Source of the DNA: Halomonas sp. 'Soap Lake #6'
GTDB taxonomy: Bacteria; Pseudomonadota; Gammaproteobacteria; Pseudomonadales; Halomonadaceae
Direction of reading: 5' to 3'
NCBI RefSeq assembly: GCF_003031405.1
Contig: NZ_CP020469.1
Coordinates: 3,596,001-3,660,000 of the forward strand
Length of the DNA stretch: 64,000 bases
The notes beneath the pieces are model-generated. The model did no database searches. It saw nothing but the letters and a program-made list of their open reading frames with translations, and had not been told where the DNA came from. Positions within the stretch are counted from its first letter, which is position 1, and the number at the start of each line of letters is the position of its first letter. The translations under genes and the position numbers were made by a program. Below are positions 1 through 8,902 of this stretch, one piece after another.

Positions 1-985
1 CGAAGTTCGGGTCGACGCCCTTAGCGGCACCCTCGCGACGAATCAGCGGGGTAGTGAGACGCGATGGATGGCGCGGATAGTCGTAGCCGAAGCGCCCTTT
101 TACACACAACCGGTTCTCGTTAGAAGGGCCATCGCGGCCTTCCACATAAAGGATCTCGTCGTCCTTGATATGGTAGGTGAGCTGACAGCCCACCCCACAG
201 TAGGGGCAAACCGAGTCGACCTTACGGTCGGCCACAGCAGAATCGCCACGTCCTTCTTCATTGACCAGGGTAGCGGGCAGCAGGGCGCCGGTGGGGCAAG
301 CCTGAACGCACTCGCCACAGGCCACGCAGGTACTAGCCCCCATAGGGTCGTCGAAATCAAACACAATCTTGGACGCCGCACCGCGATGCGCCAGCCCGAT
401 CACGTCGTTGACCTGCACTTCTCGACAGGCGCGTACGCAGAGGTTGCACTCTATACAGGCATCAAGATTGACACTCATGGCAGAGTGACTGCTGCCTTGG
501 CTCAGGCTATTAGTTCGCGGCGCTACATGGTGCACGGTAGGCGCCTCGTGCTCGCTGCGTTTGGGCAGCTTGCGGCGCACCTCAGTGGCATCGATGGCTA
601 GATGGTCGGCCATGGCCCAGAAGTGGCTTGAGCGGTCGGGGCTCTCTTCTCGTTCTGGCTGGTCGACCACCAGCATTTCCATGACCATCTTGCGGGCCAT
701 ATGCGCTCGCTCAGAGCTGGCACTATTGACCACCATACCAGGGGCTGCCTGACGCAAGCAGCTAGCGGCCAGGGTACGTTCGCCCTCGATTTCCACCATA
801 CAGGCGCGGCAGTTGCCGTCGGCGCGATAACCGCTGGCATCCTTGAAACAGAGATGAGGAATGGTCTCACCAGCGCGCTTGGCCACCTGCCAGAGACTTT
901 CACCTGGGTGGGCGCTCACTTCAACGCCATCCAGGGTCAGGGTAAAGCTTTGGTTTAAGCTGTGGTTTAAGCTCTGTTCGCTCAT
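1..985 (-). CDS. NAD-linked formate dehydrogenase alpha subunit, N-terminal part
   Basis: This is the amino-terminal 328 residues of a molybdopterin formate dehydrogenase large subunit; the rest lies beyond the left edge. Visible in order are a plant-type [2Fe-2S] domain (Cys46, Cys59, Cys62, Cys76), a NuoG-like linker, two ferredoxin-type clusters (ACIECNLCVRAC near 177, STCVACGECVQAC near 218) and the start of the molybdopterin Fe4S4 domain (VCPYCGVGC near 259). The role is oxidation of formate to CO2, with electrons passed to the beta subunit. The ATG at 985 is preferred over one at 991 because GGGAG lies six bases before it and directly against the other. The N-terminus carries a 12-bp repeat (947-970) giving SLNH/SLNQ. 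It lies 11 bases after the beta gene and is surely cotranscribed with it. Confidence 0.93.
   Translation of the reverse strand, partial: MSEQSLNHSLNQSFTLTLDGVEVSAHPGESLWQVAKRAGETIPHLCFKDASGYRADGNCRACMVEIEGERTLAASCLRQAAPGMVVNSASSERAHMARKMVMEMLVVDQPEREESPDRSSHFWAMADHLAIDATEVRRKLPKRSEHEAPTVHHVAPRTNSLSQGSSHSAMSVNLDACIECNLCVRACREVQVNDVIGLAHRGAASKIVFDFDDPMGASTCVACGECVQACPTGALLPATLVNEEGRGDSAVADRKVDSVCPYCGVGCQLTYHIKDDEILYVEGRDGPSNENRLCVKGRFGYDYPRHPSRLTTPLIRREGAAKGVDPNF
947..970. repeat. Two-copy 12-bp repeat in the formate dehydrogenase N-terminus
   Basis: Two adjacent 12-bp units, GCTTTGGTTTAA and GCTGTGGTTTAA, differ at one base and are read on the minus strand as SLNH-SLNQ. They sit at the non-conserved extreme N-terminus. 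This is a minor member of the set of short tandem duplications in the window. Confidence 0.7.
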
Positions 986-996
986 ACTCATCTCCC

Positions 997-2715
997 TTAT
1001 CCCTTGACGATAACGTTCTGGGCGGCAAGCTCGCTGCGGAAATCCTTGAGCAGCCCCAGCACCGGATTAGGCGCAGCCTGGCCAAGCCCGCAAATAGAAG
1101 CGTCAATCATTACTTGGGAGAGCTGCGTCATAAGTGCGGCGTCCCATTCATTCCGCTCAAGCAGCGTGAGCATTTTTTCAGTACCCACTCGACAGGGGGT
1201 ACATTGACCACAGGATTCATCAGCAAAGAAGGCCAACAAGTTGGTAGCCACTGAGCGCAGATTGTCCTGATCAGAAAGCACGATCACAGCGGCCGAACCG
1301 ATAAAACAGCCGTGCTCCTGGAGGGTATCGAAGTCGAGAGGAATATTGGCCTTGGTGGCAGGCAGAATGCCGCCAGAGGCGCCGCCAGGCAAATAGGCAG
1401 CTAAGCGATGCCCTTCGGCCATGCCACCACAATACTCGTCAATTAACTCGCTGAGAGTGATACCTGCGGGCGCTAAATAAACGCCGGGATGTTTGACCCG
1501 GCCCGAGACCGAGAAGCTGCGCAGCCCCACCCGGCCGTGACGACCCTGGCTGGAAAAGGCTTCAGCGCCACGCTGCCAGATTATTGGAATCCAGTAGACG
1601 GTCTCGACGTTATTGACCAACGTTGGGCGGTCAAAGAGCCCTTTTTGAGCCACGAAGGGAGGCCGGTGGCGGGGCTTGCCAGGTTTGCCTTCCAGCGACT
1701 CGATCATCGCTGACTCTTCGCCGCAGATATAGGCCCCAGCGCCACGACGCAGCACGATATAACCTGGTGCTACCAGGCCAGCCGCTTCAAGCTCGCCAAT
1801 GGCCTCGCGCAGTACGCCATGCAACGCTGGGTACTCGTCACGCAGATAGATATACAGCGCCTCAGCATCTACTGCCCACGCACTAACCAAAGCGCCTTCA
1901 AGAAATTGGTGCGGCGAGCGCTCTAAATAATAGCGGTCTTTAAAGGTACCGGGCTCACCCTCATCGGCATTGATGGCGCAGTAACGAGGACCCGCCTCTT
2001 GGCGCACAAATGTCCATTTCTTAAAGGTAGGAAAGCCTGCACCGCCCAGACCACGCAGATTGGCCTGTTGCATTGCCTCCATCAGCGCTTCTACCGTGAC
2101 TTCTCCGCTATAGCAGGCCTGGAGCAATGCGAAACCACCCTCGTGGCGATAATCGTCTAGTCGTTGCCAGTCGACAGGAGCGGGATGAAAGTGCCCTTTT
2201 TCGACCACTGATTCGATGCTCTCTTGAGTGGCGAATAGCACATGGTGATGGCCTACCTCCACCACTGGTGCTGAGTCGCATCGCCCCATGCAAGGAGCCC
2301 GCAGCACCCGTACCTGCTCGATATCCACGTTCGCGTCCAACTGTGCTTTAAGCGCTTCGGCACCGGCCAACTGGCAGGACAGGGAGTCGCAAACGCGAAT
2401 GGTCACCGCCGGCGGCGGCAACTGGTCGTCGTGGATGATGTCGAAGTGAGCATAGAAAGTGGCAGTCTCGTAGACCGCTGCCATGGGCAGATTCATATAA
2501 GCCGCCAGGGCACGCAGGTCTGCCAGCAACAGGTGCCCCTGGGCATCCTGAATGACATGCAGGTGTTCAATCAATAGGTCGCGGCGGCGCAACGCGGCGT
2601 CTTCGCGTTCATCACCTAGCAGCTCACGCAATCCCCCAAGACGGGTGGGATCAAGTTCACGGCCGCGTGGCTTGCCGCGAAAGCGGCGCTTGGGGATCAC
2701 GGTCTGGACGGTCAT
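997..2715 (-). CDS. Formate dehydrogenase beta subunit (fused NuoE-NuoF type)
   Basis: A 572-residue diaphorase subunit that takes electrons from the formate dehydrogenase alpha subunit and reduces NAD+. Residues 1-170 are a NuoE-like thioredoxin-fold [2Fe-2S] domain with Cys109, Cys114, Cys142 and Cys146. From about 200 it is NuoF-like, with the FMN/NADH-binding glycine-rich stretch GLGGAGFP at 222-229 and NADEGEPGTFKD at 249-260. The C-terminal [4Fe-4S] ligands are Cys502, Cys505, Cys508 and Cys542. Fusion of the E and F modules is usual for soluble NAD-dependent formate dehydrogenases. No gamma (NuoE-only) subunit is present upstream, which fits the fusion. Its TAA stop lies 11 bases before the alpha start. 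Confidence 0.93.
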   Translation of the reverse strand: MTVQTVIPKRRFRGKPRGRELDPTRLGGLRELLGDEREDAALRRRDLLIEHLHVIQDAQGHLLLADLRALAAYMNLPMAAVYETATFYAHFDIIHDDQLPPPAVTIRVCDSLSCQLAGAEALKAQLDANVDIEQVRVLRAPCMGRCDSAPVVEVGHHHVLFATQESIESVVEKGHFHPAPVDWQRLDDYRHEGGFALLQACYSGEVTVEALMEAMQQANLRGLGGAGFPTFKKWTFVRQEAGPRYCAINADEGEPGTFKDRYYLERSPHQFLEGALVSAWAVDAEALYIYLRDEYPALHGVLREAIGELEAAGLVAPGYIVLRRGAGAYICGEESAMIESLEGKPGKPRHRPPFVAQKGLFDRPTLVNNVETVYWIPIIWQRGAEAFSSQGRHGRVGLRSFSVSGRVKHPGVYLAPAGITLSELIDEYCGGMAEGHRLAAYLPGGASGGILPATKANIPLDFDTLQEHGCFIGSAAVIVLSDQDNLRSVATNLLAFFADESCGQCTPCRVGTEKMLTLLERNEWDAALMTQLSQVMIDASICGLGQAAPNPVLGLLKDFRSELAAQNVIVKG

Positions 2716-2759
2716 GGGTCACTCGTTATTATCTTGTCGGCGTTATACCGAATGAACGA

Positions 2760-2785
2760 AGACGGCACCCCGCGGGGCGCCGTCT
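2760..2785. terminator. GC-rich hairpin between fdhA and the formate dehydrogenase operon
   Basis: AGACGGC pairs with GCCGTCT around a CCCC-GC-GGGG core with one A/C mismatch. It sits downstream of the fdhA stop on the minus strand and upstream of the beta-subunit start. The following minus-strand sequence has only a weak T-run, so it may terminate fdhA transcripts or act as a processing/attenuation hairpin. Confidence 0.55.
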
Positions 2786-2791
2786 AGGGTC

Positions 2792-2836
2792 GAACTATCT
2801 ATTTACGAACTATCTATTTACGAACTGTCTATTTAT
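2792..2836. repeat. Intergenic 15-bp tandem repeat, three units
   Basis: Units GAACTATCTATTTAC, GAACTATCTATTTAC and GAACTGTCTATTTAT lie head to tail at 2792, 2807 and 2822. The first two are identical; the third differs at two bases. The array lies between the fdhA stop and the hairpin at 2760-2785, outside any gene I accept. It is the only non-coding member of the five 15-bp arrays in the window. Confidence 0.92.
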
Positions 2837-2887
2837 CCCGCACTGCCCCTCCGTCGGGCGGGTGGGCAGGCGCTTTCAGTTGCGGCT

Positions 2888-4081
2888 TTAAGCAGCAACG
2901 CTGCCATGGGGGTCAATGACAAATTTCTTAGCAGCGCCGCCATCGAAGTCGGCGTAGCCCTGGGGTGCCTGGTCCAGGGTGATCATCTGAACATTGACCG
3001 CATCGGCGATCTTAACCTTACCGAACAAAATTGCCTGCATTAGTGGGCGGTGGTACTTCATCACTGGACACTGCCCGGTATGGAAGCTATGAGACTTAGC
3101 CCAGCCGAGACCGAAGCGCATGCTCAAAGCCCCCTGCTTGGCAGCCTCGTCAGCAGCACCTGGGTCTTCAGTAACGTATAGCCCCGGAATACCGATCTGA
3201 CCACCGGCACGAGTCAGCGACATCGCCGAATTGAGTACCGTCGCAGGTGCTTCTTTACCATGGTTGCAGCCGCAGGCGTGGGCTTCGAAGCCTACGCAAT
3301 CGACAAAGGCATCGACTTCACGCTCGCCGAGAATCACCTCTATCTTATCAGCCATGTCGCCATCCTGGGTCAGGTCGATGGTCTCGCAGCCAAAACTACG
3401 GGCCTGGGCCAGACGCTCTTCGACCATATCACCGACGATCACGCAGGCTGCACCCAGCAGTTGAGCAGAAACTGCTGCAGCCAACCCAACAGGCCCAGCA
3501 CCGGCAATATAGACGGTGCTGCCAGGGCCAACACCAGCAGTCACACAGCCGTGGAAGCCAGTGGGGAAAATATCAGAGAGCAGGGTCAGATCTTTGATCT
3601 TCTCCATGGCCTGATCGGTATCGGGGAACTTCAACAAGTTAAAGTCTGCATAGGGAACCATCACGTACTCTGTCTGGCCGCCGACCCAACCGCCCATATC
3701 CACATAGCCATAAGCGGCGCCCGGGCGGGCTGGATTGACGTTGAGACAGATACCTGTGCGGCCTTCTTTACAGTTACGGCAGCGACCACAGGCAATATTG
3801 AACGGTACCGAGACCAGGTCACCTGGCTGAATAAATTCGACGTCGCGGCCGCACTCGACTACCAGGCCGGTGATTTCGTGGCCGAGCACCAGACCGGACG
3901 GTGCAGTGGTCCGGCCCCGCACCATATGCTGATCGCTGCCACAGATATTAGTGGTGACTACCTTGAGAATCACGCCGTGATCGCACTTGCGATTGCCGAT
4001 GGCGAGCTCAGGATAGGCAATAGACTCAACGGCGACTTCGCCTGGCCCTTTATAGACCACTCCGCGGTTGGCTGCATTCAT
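2888..4081 (-). CDS. fdhA: Glutathione-independent formaldehyde dehydrogenase
   Basis: A 397-residue zinc-containing medium-chain dehydrogenase matching, along its whole length, what I know of Pseudomonas putida FdhA (398 residues). It oxidises formaldehyde to formate with tightly bound NAD. Visible are the catalytic zinc region (NICGSDQHMVRG and GHEITG), the structural zinc cysteines (CGRCRNCKEGRTGIC), the Rossmann glycine motif GAGPVGLAA, and the C-terminal FGLGWAKSHSFHTGQ. GGAG lies six bases before the ATG. It is placed between formate dehydrogenase and betaine uptake, close to the dimethylglycine operon, which fits a role in clearing formaldehyde released by N-demethylation. Confidence 0.95.
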   Translation of the reverse strand: MNAANRGVVYKGPGEVAVESIAYPELAIGNRKCDHGVILKVVTTNICGSDQHMVRGRTTAPSGLVLGHEITGLVVECGRDVEFIQPGDLVSVPFNIACGRCRNCKEGRTGICLNVNPARPGAAYGYVDMGGWVGGQTEYVMVPYADFNLLKFPDTDQAMEKIKDLTLLSDIFPTGFHGCVTAGVGPGSTVYIAGAGPVGLAAAVSAQLLGAACVIVGDMVEERLAQARSFGCETIDLTQDGDMADKIEVILGEREVDAFVDCVGFEAHACGCNHGKEAPATVLNSAMSLTRAGGQIGIPGLYVTEDPGAADEAAKQGALSMRFGLGWAKSHSFHTGQCPVMKYHRPLMQAILFGKVKIADAVNVQMITLDQAPQGYADFDGGAAKKFVIDPHGSVAA

Positions 4082-4221
4082 GGCTAGCTCCTGTTGCTTA
4101 TTGTTCTATTCATTATGGTTGATTTCGCTTTCCCACCCTATCCCCTCCATGCCTGAGAACTTGCCCCAAAAAGGCATCCACATATCTATTCAAGACATCC
4201 TAGCCAAGATGAATAGATGAA

Positions 4222-4237
4222 GGTCGTTTTCACGACA
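4222..4237. promoter_or_regulatory. Candidate GbdR-type operator upstream of the BCCT gene
   Basis: The minus strand reads TGTCGTGAAAACGACC, matching 14 of 16 bases of the perfect palindrome TGTCGTGAACACGACA at 16855-16870 upstream of the dgc operon. It is 89 bases upstream of the BCCT start. A gbdR gene is in the window, and other GlxA-type regulators such as Pseudomonas ArgR recognise TGTCGC-like half-sites. Assignment to GbdR is inference. Confidence 0.5.
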
Positions 4238-4325
4238 CTCCTCCTCCAAAACAGGCCCAACAATTCGCAGCGTCGGTGATCGTGACGCATATCCGACACC
4301 TAACAAGAACCACCAAGGAAACCCG

Positions 4326-5906
4326 ATGAAGAACAATGACGACCCGGTTCTGTCGCCTGGACAGGACAATACCCAGATAATGGGGTTGGATTTTCATAAC
4401 CCCGTCTTTCCACTCTCCGCTCTCGCCATTCTGCTGTTCATTCTTTACGCACTGGTCTATCCAGATGCCGCTAATACTCACCTTGGGCTTGCCAAGAACT
4501 GGTCGATTGAACACTTCGATTGGCTATTCATGATTGCAGGCAATGTCTTTGTGGTGTTCTGCCTCGTGCTGATCTGCTTGCCACTCGGGCGGATTCGCCT
4601 GGGCGGCAAGGATGCAAAACCGGAATATTCGCGCACCTCCTGGTTCGCCATGCTGTTTGCAGCAGGCATGGGGATCGGCCTAATGTTCTGGAGCGTTGCT
4701 GAGCCAGTGGCTTACTACACTGACTGGTACGGCACACCCCTGAATGCACCTGCAGGCACGCCGGAAGGCGCTAGCGCCTCCATGGGCGCGACGATGTTTC
4801 ATTGGGGACTGCACCCCTGGGCGATCTACGGAGTAGTGGCACTCTCGCTGGCCTTCTTTGCCTATAACAAGGGCTTACCACTTACACTGCGCTCCGCCTT
4901 TTACCCGATCCTGGGCGAGCATACCCGCGGCTGGGCCGGCCATATCATCGACATTCTTGCCGTACTGGCCACCATCTTTGGCCTAGCCACCTCGCTTGGT
5001 TTTGGCGCTACCCAAGCGGCTGGCGGCCTTGCCTATTTGTTCGGTATCCCCAATACCATTGGTACGCAGCTGGCGATTATCCTAGTGGTCACGGTGATCG
5101 CGCTGATTTCGGTATGGCGGGGGATCGACGGTGGCGTCAAGCTGTTCTCGAACATCAACATGATCATCGCGGCGGCTCTGCTTCTGTTCGTTGTAATAGC
5201 GGGACCGACCCTGATGATTCTGGCTGGAATCGGCACCACGGCATTGGACTACGCAAGCCACCTTCTGCCGCTGTCGAACTGGATTGGCCGCGATGATGAC
5301 ACTTGGTACCACGGTTGGACCATCTTCTATTGGGCGTGGTGGATCTCCTGGTCACCGTTTGTCGGTATGTTTATCGCGCGCGTATCCCGCGGGCGCACAG
5401 TGCGTGAGTTTCTGATCGCCGTACTGCTGGTACCGACGCTGGTCACGCTGGTGTGGATGAGTGCATTTGGTGGTACGGCTCTTTATCAGGCTGCAAATGG
5501 TGTGGGTGAACTGGCCAACGGAATTGGTGATGTCTCACTTGCCATGTTCCATATGCTGGAGCAGCTGCCCTTGACCAGCATCACGTCGACACTGGCAATT
5601 ATTCTGGTGCTAGTGTTCTTCATTACCTCGTCAGACTCTGGTTCGCTGGTCATCGACAACATCACCGCAGGCGGCAAGACCGATGCACCCAAGGGCCAGC
5701 GGGTGTTCTGGGCCGCGCTGGAAGGCGTGATTGCCGGTGTGCTGCTATACGGCGGAGGCAGTACCGCCCTTAGCGCGCTTCAGGCGGGCGCCGTGGCCAC
5801 AGGACTACCCTTTACGCTAGTGCTCTTGCTGATGTGTTTCAGCCTTTACAAGGGGCTCAACAAGGAGTGGCAGCAGATCAACGCATTGCCAAAAACTGCT
5901 AAGTAA
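4326..5906 (+). CDS. BCCT-family betaine/choline/carnitine transporter
   Basis: A 526-residue inner membrane protein with about 12 membrane segments and BCCT hallmarks: GMGIGLMFWSVAEP near 115-128, a Trp-rich segment WTIFYWAWWISWSPFVGMF near 330-350 followed by ARVSRGRT, and a small-residue SSDSGSL segment near 437. The family imports quaternary ammonium compounds with Na+ or H+. The C-terminal tail is short, so a long osmosensory tail as in BetP or BetT is absent. That favours a catabolic rather than strictly osmoregulated carrier. AAGGAAA precedes the ATG, and a putative GbdR site lies upstream. Glycine betaine or a relative is the likely substrate. Confidence 0.92.
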   Translation: MKNNDDPVLSPGQDNTQIMGLDFHNPVFPLSALAILLFILYALVYPDAANTHLGLAKNWSIEHFDWLFMIAGNVFVVFCLVLICLPLGRIRLGGKDAKPEYSRTSWFAMLFAAGMGIGLMFWSVAEPVAYYTDWYGTPLNAPAGTPEGASASMGATMFHWGLHPWAIYGVVALSLAFFAYNKGLPLTLRSAFYPILGEHTRGWAGHIIDILAVLATIFGLATSLGFGATQAAGGLAYLFGIPNTIGTQLAIILVVTVIALISVWRGIDGGVKLFSNINMIIAAALLLFVVIAGPTLMILAGIGTTALDYASHLLPLSNWIGRDDDTWYHGWTIFYWAWWISWSPFVGMFIARVSRGRTVREFLIAVLLVPTLVTLVWMSAFGGTALYQAANGVGELANGIGDVSLAMFHMLEQLPLTSITSTLAIILVLVFFITSSDSGSLVIDNITAGGKTDAPKGQRVFWAALEGVIAGVLLYGGGSTALSALQAGAVATGLPFTLVLLLMCFSLYKGLNKEWQQINALPKTAK

Positions 5907-5926
5907 TCAACCCTTCAGCTGATTTC

Positions 5927-5950
5927 GGGGCGCCAATTCAATGGCGCCCC
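5927..5950 (+). terminator. Rho-independent terminator after the BCCT gene
   Basis: A perfect nine-base stem, GGGGCGCCA/TGGCGCCCC, with loop ATTCAA, followed by GTTTAGTT, 20 bases after the BCCT stop. Confidence 0.8.
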
Positions 5951-6080
5951 GTTTAGTTAATCTATATGTTGTCGCAAATGCCGTATTGCACGCCGCTGTC
6001 AGCAATGAGCGTGCTGGTGAAGCGCTGCACCATGGCTAAACAATATCAACAACTCTGTTAACAAACCCACGGCTGCTCTA

Positions 6081-7829
6081 ATGATTTATACCATCGCAAT
6101 ACTGTTAAGTCTGGTCGGCTATTTTGTCATCGGGCATCTTGCAGGAAGGCGCGTCAAAGGCCTTGATGACTATCTGGTGGCCGGTCGCAATGCACCCACT
6201 TTTTTTATCCTCGGCACACTGGTGGCTAGCTATTTGAGTACCAGCGCCTTTCTCGGTGAGACGGGCTTTGCCTACCAGGGCTATCCGTTTGTTATGCTTA
6301 TCTTTGCGGCGGTCAGTACCTCAGGGTGCCTGCTTGGCGCGCTGGTATTTGGGCGCTACCTGCGCCGCAGCGGGGCGAGAACTGTACCGGAGTTTTTTGG
6401 CAAGCGCTTCGCTTCACGCCGTGTTCAGATCATAGCCGGACTTACCACGATAATTGGGCTGGGAGCTTATCTACTAGGTGTGATGCAGGGTGCGGGCATT
6501 ATGTTCTCCGAGCTGACTGGCATGCCCTACTGGGTCGGCTTGGTATTAGTATGGATGACCTATACCGGTTTCATTCTCTATTCGGGTTCCCCCGGCGTGA
6601 TGCTGACCGACACGATCATGTTCGTTATCTTCTCGCTAGCAGCACTGGGCGGGTCGCTATATGTCATACAGGACCTGGGCGGCTGGAATGGCGTCGTTGA
6701 AGGGCTTCTAATCCAGACAGACAAGCCGGGAATTGCGCTTTGGCATGGCGTACTGGAAGGCCCAGAGGCTAGCTTCTCCTCACCGGGAGAGGCACTTACC
6801 TGGGGCCTAACACTGGGCCTTGTCTGGGCAGCGGTGCTGGCAGCCAGTCCCTGGCAGTCCAGCCGTTACCTGATGGTGCGTAACGAGCACGTGGTCATGC
6901 GCTCTGCCATGCTCACGGCGGTAGCACTCGCCATCTTCTACGCACTAATGATGATGACCGGCGCAGCGATCAACCTGTATAACCCGCAGCTAGATCCGGA
7001 ACGCTCCATGATCTGGGTGGCACTCAATATCCTGCCCACTTGGCTTGGGGTAGTCATTCTTACCGGCGTGTTTGCTGCCGGATTGTCGTCTTGCTCAACC
7101 TTCCTGTCGATCATCGGCTTTAGCCTTTCCAATGATATTCTGCCCGCCTCTCTAAATGAGAAGGCGGCAATGCGCAAAAGCCGTATCGCGGTGCTCTCAG
7201 CCGGCCTGATTGCACTGCTGCTCGCGCTGTTTCAGCCGCCAGCGGTCATGTCAGTGGTGTGGTTTGCCGCGACACTGTTTGCCTCCTCCTGGGGGCCAGT
7301 GGCTCTGATGAGTATCTGGAGCAAGCGGATCACCGCAGCAGGTGCAGGCTGGGGCCTAGCAGTAGGATTCATTGGCAACGTCATTCTGTCGATGATGATC
7401 CAGATCGAGTGGCTCAGCCTGCCGGTGTATCTGCACCCAGTGTTACTAAGCACGCTGATGGCGCTTGTCGCTATTGCTCTGGCCTCCAGAGCGACTCGCG
7501 TAAGCCAAGCCGAGAAAGACTATCGAGCGTTTCTACATGAGTTTGATGCCCAGGCGGTCAGCAGTTGGGTCTCCGGCACGCGCTTAATCGCACTCTGTAC
7601 CATGCTTTCCGGCGTGGCCATCGGGGTATTCCTGTGGCAACAGTACGCGGTGACACTGGATGGGTTTGCCGAGCGCTTTGCGCTTTCCTCTGGTGCAGTT
7701 CAGGGCGGCTACGCCCTGGCAATTGGCTGCGGCAGCATGCTGCTCATTGCCGGGGCAGTAGGCTTTTGGCTGGTTCGCCCTCAACAGCAGAAGGCGTCTG
7801 CCAAACGAATGGCCACGGGCAACCGTTAA
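6081..7829 (+). CDS. Sodium:solute symporter family (SSS) transporter
   Basis: A 582-residue integral membrane protein of the SSS family, the PutP/PanF/DhlC-like group. It has about 13-14 hydrophobic segments, the early motif GLDDYLVAGRN (29-39), TSAFLGETGF, and the G-F-A-A-G-L-S-S-C-S-T segment near 336-346 that contributes to the Na+ site in this fold. The substrate cannot be read from sequence. The location between the BCCT carrier and dimethylglycine genes suggests a methylamine-related or carboxylate solute. The start has no convincing ribosome binding site; the first ATG is kept because the family's first membrane segment follows at once. Confidence 0.85.
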   Translation: MIYTIAILLSLVGYFVIGHLAGRRVKGLDDYLVAGRNAPTFFILGTLVASYLSTSAFLGETGFAYQGYPFVMLIFAAVSTSGCLLGALVFGRYLRRSGARTVPEFFGKRFASRRVQIIAGLTTIIGLGAYLLGVMQGAGIMFSELTGMPYWVGLVLVWMTYTGFILYSGSPGVMLTDTIMFVIFSLAALGGSLYVIQDLGGWNGVVEGLLIQTDKPGIALWHGVLEGPEASFSSPGEALTWGLTLGLVWAAVLAASPWQSSRYLMVRNEHVVMRSAMLTAVALAIFYALMMMTGAAINLYNPQLDPERSMIWVALNILPTWLGVVILTGVFAAGLSSCSTFLSIIGFSLSNDILPASLNEKAAMRKSRIAVLSAGLIALLLALFQPPAVMSVVWFAATLFASSWGPVALMSIWSKRITAAGAGWGLAVGFIGNVILSMMIQIEWLSLPVYLHPVLLSTLMALVAIALASRATRVSQAEKDYRAFLHEFDAQAVSSWVSGTRLIALCTMLSGVAIGVFLWQQYAVTLDGFAERFALSSGAVQGGYALAIGCGSMLLIAGAVGFWLVRPQQQKASAKRMATGNR

Positions 7830-7871
7830 CCAAACGAACATGCAGTGAGCCGATGCTCAGCTGCTACGCTT

Positions 7872-7905
7872 AACCGCTCGTCTACCCGGCGAGCGGTTAT
7901 CTTTT
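7872..7905 (+). terminator. Terminator after the SSS transporter gene
   Basis: Stem AACCGCTCG/CGAGCGGTT (nine pairs, loop TCTACCCGG), followed by ATCTTTT. It lies 43 bases after the transporter stop and just before the ribosome binding site of the next gene, so the DMT transporter may have its own promoter or depend on read-through. Confidence 0.8.
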
Positions 7906-7927
7906 ATGCCAACCGGGAGTCGATACA

Positions 7928-8815
7928 ATGCAGTTAAGTGCTTACCAGCGTGGTCTGCTTATGGTGGTGCTTGGCGTGGTGTTTCTGAGCTTCGATGGCC
8001 TACTGATCCGTCTTGCCGATACCGACGGCTGGACCATCGTGTTCTGGCGAGGCTTATTGATGTTCTGCGTGTTGGGGCTGCTGTGCAGTGCTGGCAAGCG
8101 ACTGGAGACGCTGAGAAGCAACCCTTTCTCCTCACTGGCCTCAGCTCTGCTGCTGGGCTTGATATCCAGCCTGTTTGTGCTGGCGGTCATGAACGCCAAC
8201 GTGGCCAACGTGGTGGTGATCCTGAGCACCGCACCGCTGTTTGCCGCGCTGTTTTCGCGGATATTCCTGGGCGAAAAAGTCGCGCTGCGAACGCTGGTGG
8301 CCATCGCCGTCTCCATGCTGGGCATGAGCCTGGTTTTCATGGGCGAGGGGGCCATGGGGATGCTGGTAGGCAACCTCTATGCCTTGGCAGCCGCAGCAGC
8401 CATCGGCGGTAACCTGACCCTGCTACGCCGTTATCCAGTAATTGATCCCATGACGGTGGTTGCCGGTGGTGGGCTGCTCTCGGCGGCAGTTGCTCTGCCC
8501 CTAGCCTCGCCGCTGGACCTGGATGCCCAGCGCTATGGCGTACTGGCACTGATGGGGCTGGTGCAGATGCCCTTGGCCACCGTGCTGATCAACAGCGCCA
8601 CCCGTTATTTGCCGTCGACGGAAGTGGCGCTGTTTTATTTGGTCGAAACAGCGCTGGGCACTCTCTGGGTGTGGTGGTTGCTGGGCGAGGCACCCACCGC
8701 CTCGACGCTAGTCGGCGGTGGGGTGGTTATTATGGTGCTGGTATTACATGCCTGGATAGGCTTGCGCCTTGAGAGACAACGCCTGCAGCTTTACCCGGGC
8801 TTTATCGGCAAATAG
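7928..8815 (+). CDS. DMT-superfamily (EamA) transporter
   Basis: A 295-residue protein with ten predicted membrane helices in two repeated EamA halves; helix-terminal sequences such as FWRGLLMF, NANVANVVVILSTAPLFAALFSR and ATRYLPSTEVALFYLVE are typical. The family exports or imports metabolites, often amino acids or their derivatives; no specific substrate is indicated. GGGAG precedes the ATG by eight bases. It is flanked by terminators on both sides and so is probably monocistronic. Confidence 0.88.
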   Translation: MQLSAYQRGLLMVVLGVVFLSFDGLLIRLADTDGWTIVFWRGLLMFCVLGLLCSAGKRLETLRSNPFSSLASALLLGLISSLFVLAVMNANVANVVVILSTAPLFAALFSRIFLGEKVALRTLVAIAVSMLGMSLVFMGEGAMGMLVGNLYALAAAAAIGGNLTLLRRYPVIDPMTVVAGGGLLSAAVALPLASPLDLDAQRYGVLALMGLVQMPLATVLINSATRYLPSTEVALFYLVETALGTLWVWWLLGEAPTASTLVGGGVVIMVLVLHAWIGLRLERQRLQLYPGFIGK

Positions 8816-8846
8816 CCAATCAAATTGGGGGCCATTGCCCATCAGA

Positions 8847-8868
8847 AAGCCCGCCGGGAGGCGGGCTT
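8847..8868. terminator. Bidirectional terminator between the DMT gene and etfB
   Basis: Perfect nine-base stem AAGCCCGCC/GGCGGGCTT with loop GGGA. It lies between convergent genes and serves the plus-strand transporter and the minus-strand dgc operon that ends with etfB. Confidence 0.8.
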
Positions 8869-8902
8869 GAACGGTGGTTAGAGGCGTGATGAAAGAAGAC
8901 CT

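Noticed and set aside
3260-4087. A 275-codon open frame on the plus strand opposite fdhA
   Set aside because: It lies fully within the well-supported fdhA gene, has no recognisable domain, and its start has no ribosome binding site; a shadow frame.
5971-5980. GTCGCAAATG upstream of the SSS gene as a GbdR half-site shared with 18346
   Set aside because: A 10-base match without symmetry is expected often by chance in 64 kb; not counted as an operator.
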